Of a stretch of DNA of 64,000 bases, positions 33,766 through 42,027 are shown in pieces. Source of the stretch: Syntrophales bacterium (lineage in GTDB: Bacteria; Desulfobacterota; Syntrophia; Syntrophales; UBA8958); assembly GCA_026417625.1 (NCBI GenBank), contig JAOACW010000001.1, positions 124,001-188,000 of the forward strand. Direction: 5' to 3'. Positions within the stretch are counted from its first letter, which is position 1, and each line of letters begins with the position of its first letter. The notes under the pieces were generated by a model, which was not told the origin of the DNA, searched no databases, and worked only from the letters and a program-made list of their open reading frames with translations. The position numbers and the translations under genes were made by a program.

Positions 33766-34268
33766 CTCCTTTTGCGCGTACTTTCTTTTCTCGTTTTCCC
33801 TCCAAGAAAAGAGGAAAGCATATTTAGCATTTCTTGGAACTCTTTCTGTTGTTTTGTGAGGAGTAATTGGAACTCTGTAATAGGAAAGGTTGTGCCTTCT
33901 GTTCTCTCCTGAACAATTTTTTCCAACTTCTTTATCTCTTCCTCCCTCTGGGTGAGCTTTTCCTCTAGCTCTTGACACTTTCTGAAGAGATTTTGGTGTT
34001 CTTCAACGGGAACGTAACCAAAAACACCCATTTTTAGGCATTCCTTCCAGAGCTCGTTCATTGATCTCAACCACCAATCCATCTCCCTCATGAAGAAATT
34101 CACAATCGCTTCCTCACCGGCGATCTTCCAAAAATTACTGTACAGGTACTCCCAATCCTTCCACAGTTGCCTGTTCCATCTGCTAATATCTCCAAATTTA
34201 TATCCCGCACTAATAAAATCTGGAAGCAAACGCCACCAAGAATACGATTCAGAAAAAGTAAACGCCAT
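33762..34268 (-). CDS. Uncharacterised Trp-rich coiled-coil protein in the PHA island
   Basis: A 168-residue protein I do not recognise. The N-terminal half is rich in Trp and aromatic residues (SYSWWRLLPD, WNRQLWKDWEYLYSNFWK, MDWWLRSMNELW), followed by a coiled coil (about 95-130, FRKCQELEEKLTQREEEIKK) and a basic C-terminus (GKTRKESTRKRS). The tail recalls the basic tail on the neighbouring PhaC. No signal peptide or membrane segment. Start fixed by GGGAGG ahead of the ATG at 34268. Placed between phaJ and the phasins and read with the phasins, it is a candidate granule-surface, granule-DNA tether or PhaE-like factor. Confidence 0.72.
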   Translation of the reverse strand: MAFTFSESYSWWRLLPDFISAGYKFGDISRWNRQLWKDWEYLYSNFWKIAGEEAIVNFFMREMDWWLRSMNELWKECLKMGVFGYVPVEEHQNLFRKCQELEEKLTQREEEIKKLEKIVQERTEGTTFPITEFQLLLTKQQKEFQEMLNMLSSFLGGKTRKESTRKRS

Positions 34269-34309
34269 TTTTACCTCCCTATTATGAATCACTAACAACC
34301 CAAGGTCTT

Positions 34310-34347
34310 GCTGGGCTGAGTTTCTTATTCAGGAAACCAAGCCCAGC
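34310..34347 (-). other. Stem-loop between phasin and the Trp-rich protein gene
   Basis: GCTGGGCT (34310-34317) and AGCCCAGC (34340-34347) form an eight-base-pair stem, extended by an inner GTTTC/GAAAC pairing. There is no U-run on either strand, so it is more likely a partial terminator, mRNA processing or stability element that sets phasin levels above those of the downstream gene. Confidence 0.5.
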
Positions 34348-34360
34348 GCCACACATCTAC

Positions 34361-34636
34361 TCACTTATCGGAAGAGGCAAAGGAGGAAAAATAATCTTCC
34401 AATCTTTTGTAGGCCTCATCCACCCGTTTTTTAAATTCATCCCTGCTGCTCTTGTACGCTTTCACCCATTCAGCTATGGCCTTTTTCCCCTCCTCAGGGA
34501 TGAATCTCGCCTGTTCCATCCACGTGTTAAAGATCTTCTCCCCTTGATCCTGAGTCATTACAAGAAAATTGAAGGATCTATCAAAGACAAGCCTGTTAAA
34601 CTCCAGAATCTGCTTCATAAAGTTTTTGGGGTCCAT
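34361..34636 (-). CDS. Phasin-like PHA granule protein (copy 2)
   Basis: A 91-residue helical protein, about 35-40% identical by eye to its upstream neighbour: both share K-Q-(I/M)-L-(E/D)-F, EQ..(F/W)(I/V)PEEG(R/K)K, a W(V/I)(K/E)AYK segment and a VDE(A/S)YK(R/K) segment. Amphipathic helices without membrane segments fit a phasin coating PHA granules. GGAGG site before the ATG. Confidence 0.8.
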   Translation of the reverse strand: MDPKNFMKQILEFNRLVFDRSFNFLVMTQDQGEKIFNTWMEQARFIPEEGKKAIAEWVKAYKSSRDEFKKRVDEAYKRLEDYFSSFASSDK

Positions 34637-34671
34637 TGCAAACCTCCTTTTTTGGTCACAGAAACTGATAT

Positions 34672-34962
34672 TTACTGGGATCCTTTGGCCTTAGATTCCT
34701 TAACGACTCCTGCAAAGAAGGCCTCTACCTTTTTGTAACTCTCGTCAACAGCAGCTTTAAACTCTGTCCTTCCCTTTTTATACGCCTCAATCCAATCGTT
34801 TATGAGTTTCCTTCCCTCCTCGGGAACCCACGGAGACTGCTCCAAAAACATGTTTACCATTTTCTCCGTTTGTTCCTGTAATAAACACATCGCATTGAAG
34901 GTGTTATCAAAGGTTGTTTTGTGAAAATCCAGCATCTGTTTTACAATCTTACCGTGTTCCAT
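34672..34962 (-). CDS. Phasin-like PHA granule protein (copy 1)
   Basis: A 96-residue phasin-type protein with MLDFHKTTFDNTFNAMCLLQ, VPEEGRKLINDWIEAYKKGR and a helical C-terminus. The ATG at 34962 has GGAGG eight bases upstream; the frame is open five codons further. It is a tandem paralogue of the next gene. A promoter and candidate PhaR site lie upstream. Confidence 0.82.
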   Translation of the reverse strand: MEHGKIVKQMLDFHKTTFDNTFNAMCLLQEQTEKMVNMFLEQSPWVPEEGRKLINDWIEAYKKGRTEFKAAVDESYKKVEAFFAGVVKESKAKGSQ

Positions 34963-34989
34963 CTTAAAAACCTCCACATTTTTGGAAAA

Positions 34990-35037
34990 AACTTACTTTA
35001 AACTTACCCCGCTGTCAAGCGAAATGTTGCAATGCAA
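34990..35037 (-). promoter_or_regulatory. Phasin promoter with candidate PhaR site
   Basis: Minus strand TTGACA (complement of 35013-35018) followed after 17 bases by TAAGTT. Upstream lies the perfect palindrome TTGCAATGCAA (35027-35037), of the form TGC-N3-GCA, which matches the core of PhaR sites described in other bacteria (CTGC-N3-GCAG). Confidence 0.5.
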
Positions 35038-35117
35038 TAAAAAAATTTTTTAAACTCTAAACACATGCATTTTCACAACTATTCAATCTAACGCAATATC
35101 CCTCAATAAAATAACTC

Positions 35118-35155
35118 TTGAATTTTTTCTCTCAAAATTTTATGCTGCGAAGCAA
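35118..35155 (+). promoter_or_regulatory. phaR promoter overlapping candidate PhaR site
   Basis: TTGAAT (35118-35123), 17-base spacer and TATGCT (35141-35146). CTGCGAAGCAA (35145-35155), again TGC-N3-GCA, overlaps the -10 and start region, 14 bases before the phaR ATG, as expected for an autorepressor. Confidence 0.5.
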
Positions 35156-35169
35156 AAAGCAACGGGTAT

Positions 35170-35613
35170 ATGCAAGCAAACAAAGTAATCTATAAAAAAT
35201 ACGGAAATCGAAGACTTTACAACACATCTACCAAAGCGTACGTCAACCTTGACGATGTAACTTCCATGGTAAAGGTGGGGTATGAGGTCCAGGTGATCGA
35301 TGCCCGTTCAGGGGATGATGTCACCGCTTATATACTCACGCAGATAGTTCTTGAAGAAGCCAAAAAGAAAAACTATCTCCTTCCACCGCCGTTCCTACAT
35401 CTGATCATCCGATATGGTCAAGACCTTATAGATGGTTTTTTTGAAAAGTACTTAGATGTGGTACTAAAGAACTATATGGCATTAAGAGAAGCAACGGAAG
35501 CTAATTTCAGACAGTGGTTGGAAATGGGCTTGCAGATGTCTAAAATTACAGCATTTAGATCGTTTATGGATCTAATAACAATTCCCGAACAAGGTAAATC
35601 CGAAAATCCCTAA
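35170..35613 (+). CDS. phaR: PHA synthesis repressor PhaR
   Basis: A 147-residue PhaR protein: N-terminal DNA-binding domain IYKKYGNRRLYNTSTKAYVNLDD and the PHB-accumulation domain (VIDARSGDDVTAYILTQIV). PhaR represses phasin and its own gene and is released when it binds PHA granules. It is divergent from the phasins across a 207-base region with two TGC-N3-GCA sites. Confidence 0.92.
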   Translation: MQANKVIYKKYGNRRLYNTSTKAYVNLDDVTSMVKVGYEVQVIDARSGDDVTAYILTQIVLEEAKKKNYLLPPPFLHLIIRYGQDLIDGFFEKYLDVVLKNYMALREATEANFRQWLEMGLQMSKITAFRSFMDLITIPEQGKSENP

Positions 35614-35712
35614 AGTCGCTTACGGTTCACTTTGTTTGCTGGGTGACATCCCTCAAAATAGCTTGACATAATACATTATAAAAATTTATCTTACCAATAA
35701 GAGGTAACGTTT

Positions 35713-36132
35713 ATGGAAGAAATGGTATCCCGAAAGATCATCTTACATTACACGGCAGATATAGTTGATCAACCTATTATCTGTCAGCTGGTGAAAAAAC
35801 ACGACTTGGTATTCAACATTCTCAAAGCCAGGATACTACCACGAAGAGAAGGGGTTATCGTGCTTGAGTTGAGTGGCACAAAAAAGAACTTCGATGAAGG
35901 CATTAAATTCCTGAAAGAAAAAGGCCTGAGGGTAGAACCCCTCTCCAGAAGGGTAAGCCAAAATCCCGAAAGATGCGTGCATTGTGGGGCCTGTACGGGA
36001 TTCTGCCCAACAGAAGCCCTCTCTCTTGATCGGACCACAATGAAAGTTGTTTTCGATGTTGAGAAATGTAACGGATGTGAGTTCTGTGTTACTGCATGTC
36101 CCGTGCGGGCAATGGAAATAAACATCCTTTGA
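35713..36132 (+). CDS. NIL-domain 4Fe-4S ferredoxin
   Basis: A 139-residue protein: N-terminal NIL domain (1-75, a ferredoxin-fold domain first named from MetN-type ABC ATPases) and a C-terminal 2[4Fe-4S] region with CVHCGACTGFCP and CNGCEFCVTACP. In sulfate reducers and methanogens such proteins have been tied to homocysteine or sulfur metabolism; the electron partner here is unknown. GAGGTAA site; a TTGACA lies 45 bases upstream. Confidence 0.9.
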   Translation: MEEMVSRKIILHYTADIVDQPIICQLVKKHDLVFNILKARILPRREGVIVLELSGTKKNFDEGIKFLKEKGLRVEPLSRRVSQNPERCVHCGACTGFCPTEALSLDRTTMKVVFDVEKCNGCEFCVTACPVRAMEINIL

Positions 36133-36154
36133 GTGTTGATTTGTTCGTTCCCCG

Positions 36155-36478
36155 TTACTTCGCTATCTTTTCTAGGTTCTCTGCTACTTTTTTACCCTTT
36201 TCTATCATCACCTTACCCGTATCTACAGCTTTTTTCCCCACCTCCACAAGGTCGGACGCCTGTTTTCTCGTACTCTCCCAAACTTTCATCACATCAGCGG
36301 GTGACTTTTTTGGTGCTGTTATGTAAAAATAACCACCCACACAAACAAGTATTAGAATTAAGAAAAAAGCCAGTCTGAAAAGACTCTTTACAAGAAAGTA
36401 AATGACCAAAAGAGCCACGCCAAGAACAGCAATTACCGCGATTTGATGTGTGGTAAAGCCAAACCAAAGACTTTCCAT
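36155..36478 (-). CDS. Small membrane protein with amphipathic tail
   Basis: A 107-residue protein with two adjacent membrane segments (IAVIAVLGVALLVIYFLV and LAFFLILILVCVGGYFYI) and a C-terminal amphipathic helix of repeated Lys/Val/Glu pattern (about 70-107), reminiscent of lipid-surface helices. Function unknown. It has its own promoter. Confidence 0.65.
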   Translation of the reverse strand: MESLWFGFTTHQIAVIAVLGVALLVIYFLVKSLFRLAFFLILILVCVGGYFYITAPKKSPADVMKVWESTRKQASDLVEVGKKAVDTGKVMIEKGKKVAENLEKIAK

Positions 36479-36531
36479 ATAGCCCCCCTGCGTACCTTTT
36501 TAAGAAAACTTTCCTATTAAGGTTTTTTTCA

Positions 36532-36561
36532 AGTATACAAGTTTTCATTGATTCTTGACAA
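36532..36561 (-). promoter_or_regulatory. Promoter of the small membrane protein
   Basis: Minus strand TTGTCA (complement of 36556-36561), 18-base spacer, TATACT (complement of 36532-36537): five of six matches in each element. The -35 overlaps a plus-strand TTGACA at 36555-36560, so two divergent polymerases may compete here. Confidence 0.6.
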
Positions 36562-36580
36562 CACAAAAAGGGACATTTAA

Positions 36581-37942
36581 ATGTTAGACCAAATGGGGAA
36601 ACTTACAGCGAAAGATAAGCGTAAAGTTGCCCTTTTCACACTTGGCTGCAAAGCCAACCAGTGTGACACCGCAGCTATCGGCGGGATATTACTCAACTAT
36701 GGGTTCACAATTGTTCGTTATTCTGAGAATGCAGATTTTTGCATTATTAACACATGCACCGTCACCGCCAGTACCGATTCCCAGTGCCGGCAATTGATAA
36801 GAAAAGTTGCCAGAAATAACCCCGCCATCTGCATCATCGTTACAGGATGCTATGCGGAGAGAGCACCCGAAGAACTGCTTAATTTACAGGAGGTTACTGC
36901 TGTCGTCACAAACAAAGCAAAAGATAAAATCCCAAAAATCCTAAGCGAGATTTCTCAGAAGGAACACTTACATAAAGAGAAGATCCATATTAAAGCCCAC
37001 ACTTGGGAAAACGATCTCCATTCATCGGAACACTATCATATGCCGGACCACACAAGGGTCTTTCTAAAAATTCAGGATGGCTGTGACGAACGTTGTAGTT
37101 ACTGCATTGTTCCTTACACAAGGGGACCAAGTCGTAGCTTACCCGAAGACGCAGTTCTAAGAAGAATCGAAAAGTTGAGCGAAATGGGATTTAAAGAGGT
37201 AGTACTCACAGGCATTCATCTTGGTGCGTACGGCTGCGATCTAAAACTACCCTCCACACTGTCGAAAATCATCGAACGCATAGAAAAAGCTAAACTCGTC
37301 AAGCGGCTCCGCTTAAGCTCCATAGAACCCCTGGAAATAGACGAAATGCTTTTAGAGTTACTCGCCCGTTCTGAAATACTCTGTCCGCATCTACACATCC
37401 CCCTTCAAAGCGGCGATGACAGAATACTGAGAGCAATGAACAGAAAATACACAACTAGCCAATTCTTGCAGATCGTGGACAAAATAATAAAAACGAAACC
37501 AGATATTGCCATTGGCACAGATGTTATCGTAGGATTTCCAGGAGAAGATGAACGATCCTTCAATAACACACTCCAATACGTGCAAAACCTCCCTCTTGCC
37601 TACATTCATGTTTTTCCTTACTCTCCAAGACCCGGAACGCAGGCAATCAACTTATCCAATACGACCACAGAAAAAGAGAAAAAGGAAAGAGTTAAGGTTT
37701 TACAGACCATTGGTAGATCAAAAAAGGACACGTTCATGAAGAACTTGATAGGGAAAAGAGTCTCCGTTCTTCTCGAAAGGGTGGCGGATGAAAAAACAGC
37801 AACACTCAGAGGTCTTACAGAACATTATATGCCAGCACTCGTTGCCAATTGTAAACAGGGATCACAAAACACGATTGTAGATACATTTCCTGAAAAAGTA
37901 GATGGGGGATTTCTCATCGGGAGGGCAATCGATCATGAATGA
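36581..37942 (+). CDS. mtaB: tRNA (t6A37) methylthiotransferase MtaB
   Basis: A 453-residue radical SAM methylthiotransferase that makes ms2t6A37 in tRNAs reading ANN codons. N-terminal UPF0004 domain with three Cys (TLGCKANQCD, NTCTVT, TGCYAE), the radical SAM CDERCSYCIVP near 165-175, and a C-terminal TRAM-like domain. The N-terminal TLGCKANQCD form separates MtaB from MiaB and RimO. Overlaps rnc by eight bases. Confidence 0.92.
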   Translation: MLDQMGKLTAKDKRKVALFTLGCKANQCDTAAIGGILLNYGFTIVRYSENADFCIINTCTVTASTDSQCRQLIRKVARNNPAICIIVTGCYAERAPEELLNLQEVTAVVTNKAKDKIPKILSEISQKEHLHKEKIHIKAHTWENDLHSSEHYHMPDHTRVFLKIQDGCDERCSYCIVPYTRGPSRSLPEDAVLRRIEKLSEMGFKEVVLTGIHLGAYGCDLKLPSTLSKIIERIEKAKLVKRLRLSSIEPLEIDEMLLELLARSEILCPHLHIPLQSGDDRILRAMNRKYTTSQFLQIVDKIIKTKPDIAIGTDVIVGFPGEDERSFNNTLQYVQNLPLAYIHVFPYSPRPGTQAINLSNTTTEKEKKERVKVLQTIGRSKKDTFMKNLIGKRVSVLLERVADEKTATLRGLTEHYMPALVANCKQGSQNTIVDTFPEKVDGGFLIGRAIDHE

Positions 37943-38648
37943 GGATCGTAGGGCCATACTGGAGGAACTCCAAAAGAGGCTTGGTTACTGGTTTCAAAAT
38001 CAAGAACTCCTGAATATGGCACTAACCCACCGTTCTTTCGTCTCCGAGCAAACAGAAAAAAAGTGGGAAGACAACGAAAGACTAGAATTTTTGGGAGATG
38101 CCGTTCTTAGTTTGTGCATAGCAAATCTCATTTACAATCGATTCCCCCATGAAGACGAGGGTCAACTCTCTAAAAGAAGAGCGGCCTGTGTGAATGAAAA
38201 GTGTCTCGCCCGATTGGCCAAATCCCTCCTTCCGGGAGAAGCACTCATTCTGGGAAAAGGGGAAGAAATGTCCGGTGGAAGGGAGAAAAACTCCGTACTG
38301 GCTAATACCTTCGAAGCTTTGATTGCTGCTGTTTACCTAGATGGCGGTTTAGGAGCTTCTATATCCCTTGTGGAAAGGCTTTTTGGCGACTTACTTGATC
38401 GATGTTTGGGAGATTACTGCGACTACAAATCCCTCCTTCAGGAAAAGTGCCAGAACAAATTCCACAGTCTACCCAGATACAATCTCATTCAAGTTCAGGG
38501 CCCTGACCACAACAGGACATTTACGGTGAACCTGCACATGCCCTGTGGAGTTGTCACCCAGGGCATAGGTAAAAGCAGAAAAGAAGCAGAACAGGACGCT
38601 GCAAAAAAAGCACTAAGTATCATAGAAGATGAGCAGAAAGAAGCGTAA
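37935..38648 (+). CDS. rnc: Ribonuclease III
   Basis: A 237-residue double-strand-specific endonuclease for rRNA and mRNA processing. The signature NERLEFLGDAVLSL and the downstream Glu of the active site (ANTFEALIAAVYLDGG) are present, followed by a C-terminal dsRNA-binding domain (KSRKEAEQDAAKKAL). The ATG at 37935 has GGAGGG nine bases upstream, so the upstream open frame is not used. Overlaps the radical SAM gene by 20 bases; rnc and era are separated only by that gene. Confidence 0.94.
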   Translation: MNEDRRAILEELQKRLGYWFQNQELLNMALTHRSFVSEQTEKKWEDNERLEFLGDAVLSLCIANLIYNRFPHEDEGQLSKRRAACVNEKCLARLAKSLLPGEALILGKGEEMSGGREKNSVLANTFEALIAAVYLDGGLGASISLVERLFGDLLDRCLGDYCDYKSLLQEKCQNKFHSLPRYNLIQVQGPDHNRTFTVNLHMPCGVVTQGIGKSRKEAEQDAAKKALSIIEDEQKEA

Positions 38649-39678
38649 AATGATAATAATACCCATATTCATCAACTATAGAGGTTGTCCTCATCGATGT
38701 CTGTACTGCAATGAGGAAATAACAGCCCCTAGGGATTACTCCGAAGTAACTGAGGATACGGTAAATAATATTATAACTAACTTCGCAAAAAGAAATACTA
38801 ACTTGAGAACCAATGAACAGATTGTGCAAGTGGCTTTCTACGGGGGTAATTTCACCGGACTTCCTCATTCCGAGCAGAAACGGCTAATCGATCTCATTAA
38901 ACCTCACATCGAAGAAGGTACTGTGGATAGCATCCGAATTTCCACCCGTCCCGATTACATAAACCCAGAAGATATCCAGCGACTATTGCAATGGCCCGTA
39001 CGAACCGTGGAAATAGGAGCACAGTCTCTGGATAACGACGTACTTTCAATGACAAAAAGGGGACATACAGCTGATGATGTCATTAAAGCTATTGATCTCC
39101 TGAAAAAAGCAGGATTCGAAACGGGAATACACTTAATGGTGGGGCTTCCCGGCGATAACGAAGATAAATTCTTTCAAACTGTGAACAAGGTCACCGCACT
39201 AAAACCCCATCTGGTTCGCCTCCACCCTACCCTCGTACTGCAGGGCACTGAACTTGAAAAAATGTTTATTAAAGGAGAGTACGTACCGCTAAGCCTGGAA
39301 CAGGCAATCGTCCTGTGTGGCGAAGCCATGAGGAAACTGCGTGCCGCGGGTATAAAAATCATACGTGTCGGGTTACACGTTTCACAGGAAATGCTGGTTA
39401 CAGGATCCGTCCTGGCAGGTCCGGTACATCCAGCCTTCGGAACACTCGTGGAATCTTACACATATTTGAAAATGGTGGAGGAACTCCTTGAAACACTTGA
39501 TGGAAAAGATATTCAGGGAAATGTGATAACATTCACCGTCCCCGAGGAGGAAATATCCTCTTTCCGAGGTTATCGCAATACAAATCTCGAATCAATTACA
39601 AAACGTTACAGACCATCCAGGATCAACATAATATCCGGACAATCCCTTAGCTTTCATCTGGAAAAAAGCCATGTTTAA
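38629..39678 (+). CDS. Elp3-like radical SAM protein (between rnc and era)
   Basis: A 349-residue radical SAM protein with the CxxxCxxC cluster in GCPHRCLYCN, SAM-binding YGGNFTG, and EIGAQSLDNDVL and HLMVGLPGD barrel motifs similar to the Elp3/HemN-like families. No GNAT acetyltransferase domain is present, so it is not a full Elp3. Its product is unknown; the position among mtaB, rnc, era and der suggests RNA modification or ribosome assembly. Confidence 0.85.
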   Translation: MSRKKRKMIIIPIFINYRGCPHRCLYCNEEITAPRDYSEVTEDTVNNIITNFAKRNTNLRTNEQIVQVAFYGGNFTGLPHSEQKRLIDLIKPHIEEGTVDSIRISTRPDYINPEDIQRLLQWPVRTVEIGAQSLDNDVLSMTKRGHTADDVIKAIDLLKKAGFETGIHLMVGLPGDNEDKFFQTVNKVTALKPHLVRLHPTLVLQGTELEKMFIKGEYVPLSLEQAIVLCGEAMRKLRAAGIKIIRVGLHVSQEMLVTGSVLAGPVHPAFGTLVESYTYLKMVEELLETLDGKDIQGNVITFTVPEEEISSFRGYRNTNLESITKRYRPSRINIISGQSLSFHLEKSHV

Positions 39679-40558
39679 ATCTGGGTTTGTGAGCATCATA
39701 GGCAGACCCAATGTGGGTAAATCCACGTTGATGAATGCTATCGTAGGTGAAAAGATCTCTATCATCACACCAAAACCACAAACAACGCGCAATAGAATAA
39801 AGGGAATCAAAAACCTGGATAATGCCCAAATTGTTTTCTTAGACACACCAGGGATTCACCAAGCCTTTACCGTTCTTAACAGGGCGATGGTTGAGACGGC
39901 AAAAAAATCAATCACTGGTGTGGACATAATTGCTTTTGTAACCGAAGCGCACCGCGGTTTCACCAAAGAAGACCAGCAAATTGCAGCGCTCCTTAAAAAA
40001 ACCCCACTGCCCGTTATTCACGTGATAAATAAAATCGACCTGACAGACCGCACAAAGATTAAGGAAATTAAAGCAAACATGAGCCTTTCTTTGCCAGCGG
40101 CAGCTACGATTCCAATCTCCGCCCTGCATGGAGAAGGCACAGATGTCCTACTTAAAACAATAGTTGATCTTCTCCCCGAAGGTCCTCCTTTGTTCCCCAA
40201 AGACATGGTGACTGATATAACTGAACGTTTCATAACTGCCGAGATTATAAGGGAAAAGATTATGCTATTTACCCACGAAGAAGTGCCATATTCAACCGCT
40301 GTCACTGTGGAATCCTTCAAAGAACTCCCCGAAAAAAACCTCCTCACCATCTCAGCAGTCATCACTGTGGAGAAAGATTCTCAAAAAGCCATTATGATTG
40401 GAAAAAAGGGGGAAATGCTCAAAAAAATTGGTACAGAGGCGAGAAAAGAGCTAGAAAATTTTTTTGGTACGCACGTGTTCCTTGAACTGTTCGTCCGCGT
40501 ACGAAAAAAATGGACCTCCGATGAGTCCATGATAAGGGAACTAGGATACAAAGAGTGA
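39671..40558 (+). CDS. era: GTPase Era
   Basis: A 295-residue GTPase needed for 16S rRNA maturation and small-subunit assembly. G1 GRPNVGKST at 11-19, G3 DTPG, G4 NKID, and a C-terminal KH domain (IGKKGEMLKKIGTEARKELE). Starts eight bases inside the radical SAM gene. Confidence 0.96.
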   Translation: MFKSGFVSIIGRPNVGKSTLMNAIVGEKISIITPKPQTTRNRIKGIKNLDNAQIVFLDTPGIHQAFTVLNRAMVETAKKSITGVDIIAFVTEAHRGFTKEDQQIAALLKKTPLPVIHVINKIDLTDRTKIKEIKANMSLSLPAAATIPISALHGEGTDVLLKTIVDLLPEGPPLFPKDMVTDITERFITAEIIREKIMLFTHEEVPYSTAVTVESFKELPEKNLLTISAVITVEKDSQKAIMIGKKGEMLKKIGTEARKELENFFGTHVFLELFVRVRKKWTSDESMIRELGYKE

Positions 40559-40589
40559 AACCCATAAACTGACCGACAGCTCTCTGGAC

Positions 40590-41924
40590 ATGAAACCAAT
40601 AAAACCTGTAATAGCCATAATAGGAAGACCAAATGTGGGTAAATCCACACTTTTCAACAGGCTCATCACACAAAGAAAAGCTATTGTCATAGATGAACCA
40701 GGCGCCACCAGGGACCGCAATTACGGAAGCTGCGAATGGCAGGGAAGATCTCTAATGCTCGTTGATACTGGTGGGTTCGAACCAACCGCTGGTGATCCAA
40801 TCCTAGTCCAGATGCGCGAACAGGCGCTGTTGGCGATCGAAGAAGCGGAAGCCATTATTTTTCTACTCGACGGTAAAACCGGTCTCACACCTGCCGACAA
40901 AGACATTGCAGAAATACTCAGAAAAATTAACAAACCCGTTTTCTATGTGGTTAACAAGGTCGACAATTCTCGACAGGAATTGGCCAGCACAGAATTTTAT
41001 GCGCTAGGAGTAGAAAAAATATACACCATCTCCGCCCAACACGGTCTTGGTATCCATGAAATGATGAGCGATCTCGTTATGCGTTTTCCGAAGAAAGCTT
41101 CCGAAGACGAAGAAGAACAAAACGAGAGCATAAAGGTTGCGGTTATTGGACGCCCTAATGTGGGAAAATCTTCTCTTGTTAATAAAATTCTTGGCGAAGA
41201 CAGAGTGATTGTCAATCCCCTACCGGGAACAACTAGAGATCCCATCGATACACTGTTTACCTGGAAGGGAAAAAACTTCCTTTTGATAGATACGGCGGGA
41301 ATTAGAAGAAAAAGCCGCATAAGCCTTACAATGGAAAAATACTGCGTCATCCAAGCCATCAAAACAATCCAGAGGTGTGACATAGCTTTACTAGTCATAG
41401 ATGCCATAGAGGGAATCACAGAACAGGATGTGAAAATCGCAGGTCTCGCTCTAGAAGAAGGTAAAGCGCTAATATTCACTGTAAATAAATGGGACGCCGT
41501 ATCCAAAGACGAGGAAACAGCGAGTAAATTCATAGAAAAAATAAGGGAAAAGGCAAAATTTATTTCTTTTGCTCCTGTTTTATTTGTTTCTGCACTTACG
41601 GGAAAACGGGTATACAAGATACTAGATACTGTCAAAGAGGTATATGCCCAATACACCAGAAGGGTAAGCACTGGTGTTTTTAACCGTATATGTCGGGACA
41701 TCATAGCTAAAAATCCACCTCCCGTTTTGAAAGGAAAAAGAAACTCTAATTTCACGTACATGACACAAGTAGACATAAAACCCCCCACTTTTGTCTTTTT
41801 CGGCCGTGACCCTGGTGATGTACACTTTTCCTACGAACGGTACCTGGCGAATTCAATTAGGAGTAAGCTAGGTTTCAATCACGTACCAATTCGTATTATC
41901 TTCAGAAAGAAAGGAGGAAAGTGA
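40590..41924 (+). CDS. der: Tandem-GTPase ribosome assembly factor Der (EngA)
   Basis: A 444-residue protein with two GTPase domains (GRPNVGKSTLFNRL near residue 10; GRPNVGKSSLVNKI near 187) and a C-terminal KH-like domain. It acts in 50S subunit assembly. Each domain has its DTGG/DTAG and NKVD/NKWD motifs. Follows era by 31 bases. Confidence 0.96.
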   Translation: MKPIKPVIAIIGRPNVGKSTLFNRLITQRKAIVIDEPGATRDRNYGSCEWQGRSLMLVDTGGFEPTAGDPILVQMREQALLAIEEAEAIIFLLDGKTGLTPADKDIAEILRKINKPVFYVVNKVDNSRQELASTEFYALGVEKIYTISAQHGLGIHEMMSDLVMRFPKKASEDEEEQNESIKVAVIGRPNVGKSSLVNKILGEDRVIVNPLPGTTRDPIDTLFTWKGKNFLLIDTAGIRRKSRISLTMEKYCVIQAIKTIQRCDIALLVIDAIEGITEQDVKIAGLALEEGKALIFTVNKWDAVSKDEETASKFIEKIREKAKFISFAPVLFVSALTGKRVYKILDTVKEVYAQYTRRVSTGVFNRICRDIIAKNPPPVLKGKRNSNFTYMTQVDIKPPTFVFFGRDPGDVHFSYERYLANSIRSKLGFNHVPIRIIFRKKGGK

Positions 41925-41939
41925 GAAAACTTTCCTTTT
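41915..41939 (+). terminator. Possible weak terminator after der
   Basis: AGGAAAGT/ACTTTCCT with a six-base loop and four T, overlapping the der stop codon. The stem is AT-rich, so termination may be partial. Confidence 0.4.
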
Positions 41940-42027
41940 AACCAATGGGTTTTAAAAGATTATCCCTTGACTGAAAGATATGTCATAAAGTAGTTTATCT
42001 CATTATGTCTAAAAATGGGAGGGAAAC

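Noticed and set aside
40997-41788. Minus-strand open frame of 263 codons
   Set aside because: Antisense to der, whose two GTPase domains are intact; composition is a shadow of the sense frame.
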